Below are positions 5,649 through 7,055 of a DNA stretch of 7,055 nucleotides, piece by piece (position 1 is the first letter of the stretch; each line of letters opens with the position of its first letter). The notes under the pieces were generated by a model. The model was not told the DNA's origin. It did no database searches and saw nothing but the letters and a program-made list of their open reading frames with translations. The DNA comes from an uncultured Neisseriaceae bacterium. GTDB lineage: Bacteria; Pseudomonadota; Gammaproteobacteria; Burkholderiales; UBA11063. The translations under genes and the position numbers were made by a program. Where the stretch lies: positions 1 through 7,055 of the forward strand of contig CAITEL010000367.1 in the NCBI GenBank assembly GCA_903891375.1, in the 5' to 3' direction.

Positions 5649-7055
5649 TTATATTTCTAATAATTGAATAAAACTAGAATAACCATTCCTTTTTATTTGT
5701 TGTAAAAGCTCTGTAGAGATATTTCTTCTCGGTCTATTGTATTTGGATATGTATGTATTAATAATTGTTACCACACGCTCAAGAACATCAACGACATTTG
5801 CATATTTTTCTTGTTGTTTAACTGTTTTTATTAATGAAATATCATCAGGGGTAGTTGAGTATAGAAACTGTGTAAAATCATCAACCATAAACCTACATAG
5901 CGTTTCTATTTTATTATCTACGCTTTGTATTAATAAATCAGAGAATACTCCCTTTTCAGTTTTCAAACTAGCAATGAGCTTTACCATATAATCTTCAAGT
6001 TTAACTGTGGTTGGAGCGTTCTGCATAAGCATTATCTTCCACGCCGAACTACTATAACAAGCTTGTGTTGTAGGATTTACAGAATAATCATCAACACGTT
6101 GTGTGATTGTTATAAAAGCACCGTTATATTTTCTAGCACGTCTATATCCTGTTTCAATAAATTGACCAGTATTGCCACCTGACATTAAGTCCCAAGCTTC
6201 ATCGATAATGCAAAGCTTCTTTTGACTTCTATCAGATAAATACATATCTTGAGTAATTTTCAACATTAAAATCAATAAAACAATAAATTTTAAATTGCCT
6301 TTGGCTTGTAATTCTTCCAATTCTAAAACGATTAACTCATTATTAAGATTTAGATTTGATTTACCCTCAAAATATTTCCCAAAAATCCCATGTTTTGTGT
6401 ATGATTTAATTGCATTTGCCAAATCCTTAATTAAGCCTTTATTATCATTCTTAGACTCTTCCAATAGTTCTTCAAATACGGTAGTGTACGTTGAGTTGTT
6501 TTGATGTTTTCTTAATGAACTAATAATCGCCTGTTCAAAATAGCTGGCAAATAGTGCATAGTTGGAATCGTTTTTATCTATACCAGCAGAGACTAAAAAT
6601 ATTTCTTTTAACATTGTAATTTGATCGTCTAAATCTTTTATAGCTAACATTTCCTGCTTATCTAGTTTTTTAAAATCATAGTCTGGAAATTGTGCTAATT
6701 GCTCTTTAGTTAGAGAACTAGGATCAATACCTTCTGGTATTACCTTACATTGTACAAATGAAAATGGATTAATACAAATCCCTGCTTCAGCAGTAAACTC
6801 GACATATTGACCATCTAACACTTCACATGTATTTTTATATGAACGCCCTACGTCAATAATACTAACTTTTGCATCAATAGCTCGATATGAAACAACTATT
6901 TCATTCATCAAAAATGACTTACCTGAACCTGTATTAGCACTAATTGCTACATTGTAATTTGTATTTGATTGAAATATATCATAAAATTGGAGTTGCCCAC
7001 GACGGGATAAAAACATTAATAATGGGTTTCCCGTCCCATTGTGGTCTGCGAATAG
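5649..7055 (-). CDS. traC: TraC, F-type conjugative ATPase (VirB4 family), C-terminal part cut by window edge
   Basis: TraC is the cytoplasmic, membrane-bound ATPase that powers F pilus assembly and the transfer channel. The frame is open to the right edge, giving 468 visible residues out of an expected 800-900. The Met at 7016 is internal, because in-frame codons upstream encode LFADHNGTGNPLL, which continues into the conserved RRGQL block. Numbering from the edge: Walker A ANTGSGKS at 40-47 (6915-6938); an IIDVGRSY strand at 66-73; Walker B LCIIDEAW at 281-288 with Asp285 and Glu286; then GQFIETGYRRARKYNGAFITITQ at about 297-319, including the FITITQ motif typical of TraC. Order and spacing agree with F TraC. 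The C-terminal end at TAA 5649-5651 is of normal length after Walker A, with no sign of frameshift. It is the most upstream gene in the visible operon; a 103-bp gap follows. Confidence 0.93.
   Translation of the reverse strand, partial: LFADHNGTGNPLLMFLSRRGQLQFYDIFQSNTNYNVAISANTGSGKSFLMNEIVVSYRAIDAKVSIIDVGRSYKNTCEVLDGQYVEFTAEAGICINPFSFVQCKVIPEGIDPSSLTKEQLAQFPDYDFKKLDKQEMLAIKDLDDQITMLKEIFLVSAGIDKNDSNYALFASYFEQAIISSLRKHQNNSTYTTVFEELLEESKNDNKGLIKDLANAIKSYTKHGIFGKYFEGKSNLNLNNELIVLELEELQAKGNLKFIVLLILMLKITQDMYLSDRSQKKLCIIDEAWDLMSGGNTGQFIETGYRRARKYNGAFITITQRVDDYSVNPTTQACYSSSAWKIMLMQNAPTTVKLEDYMVKLIASLKTEKGVFSDLLIQSVDNKIETLCRFMVDDFTQFLYSTTPDDISLIKTVKQQEKYANVVDVLERVVTIINTYISKYNRPRRNISTELLQQIKRNGYSSFIQLLEI

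Noticed and set aside
5737..6504. Two plus-strand open frames at 5737-5991 and 6295-6504
   Set aside because: Both are antisense to conserved traC sequence and are shadows of that reading frame.
7014..7016. ATG as a start for a short traC
   Set aside because: The frame is open upstream to the window edge and the upstream codons encode conserved TraC sequence leading into RRGQL; the Met is internal.
1..7055. CRISPR array, tRNA or rRNA gene, insertion sequence or transposase
   Set aside because: I saw no regularly spaced repeats, no structural RNA landmarks, and no transposase-like frame or terminal inverted repeats; nearly all of the window is tightly packed minus-strand coding sequence.

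Overview
The window is an AT-rich segment (roughly one third G+C by eye) in which every supportable gene lies on the minus strand, so the operon reads from right to left. It is the middle of an F-type (TraC/TrbI/TraF/TraH) conjugative type IV secretion system, on a plasmid or an integrated conjugative element. Family resemblance to the F, R27 and SXT transfer systems, together with the base composition, suggests an AT-rich gammaproteobacterium. No host marker is present, so the taxon is an inference.

Layout in transcription order: (1) the 3' two-thirds or so of traC, the VirB4-like ATPase (5649-7055, cut by the right edge); (2) a 103-bp gap with overlapping inverted repeats (5546-5648); (3) a secreted 171-aa protein of unknown role (5030-5545); (4) trbI (4668-5015); (5) an unknown 135-aa cytoplasmic-looking protein (4264-4671); (6) an S26 signal peptidase of the TraF(RP4)/TrhF type (3647-4189); (7) F-type traF, a thioredoxin-fold periplasmic protein with an intact CxxC (2841-3632); (8) an unknown membrane-anchored or lipoprotein-like 198-aa protein (2248-2844); (9) a secreted 565-aa alpha/beta-hydrolase with a visible Ser-Asp-His triad and a beta-rich C-terminal half (551-2248); (10) the N-terminal part of traH (1-535, cut by the left edge). 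Several junctions overlap by 1-4 nt (ATGA, GTGA, TAATG), which fits translational coupling in one operon.

TraC would energise the secretion channel. TrbI, TraF and TraH belong to the F-specific set for pilus assembly and retraction, and the S26 peptidase probably matures a pilin or another exported Tra protein. The most unusual part is the coupled pair between traF and traH: an anchored small protein followed by an exported serine hydrolase. Neither is a standard tra gene. The traW, traU, trbC and traN genes that separate trbI from traF in F are absent from this interval, so the system is either rearranged or reduced.
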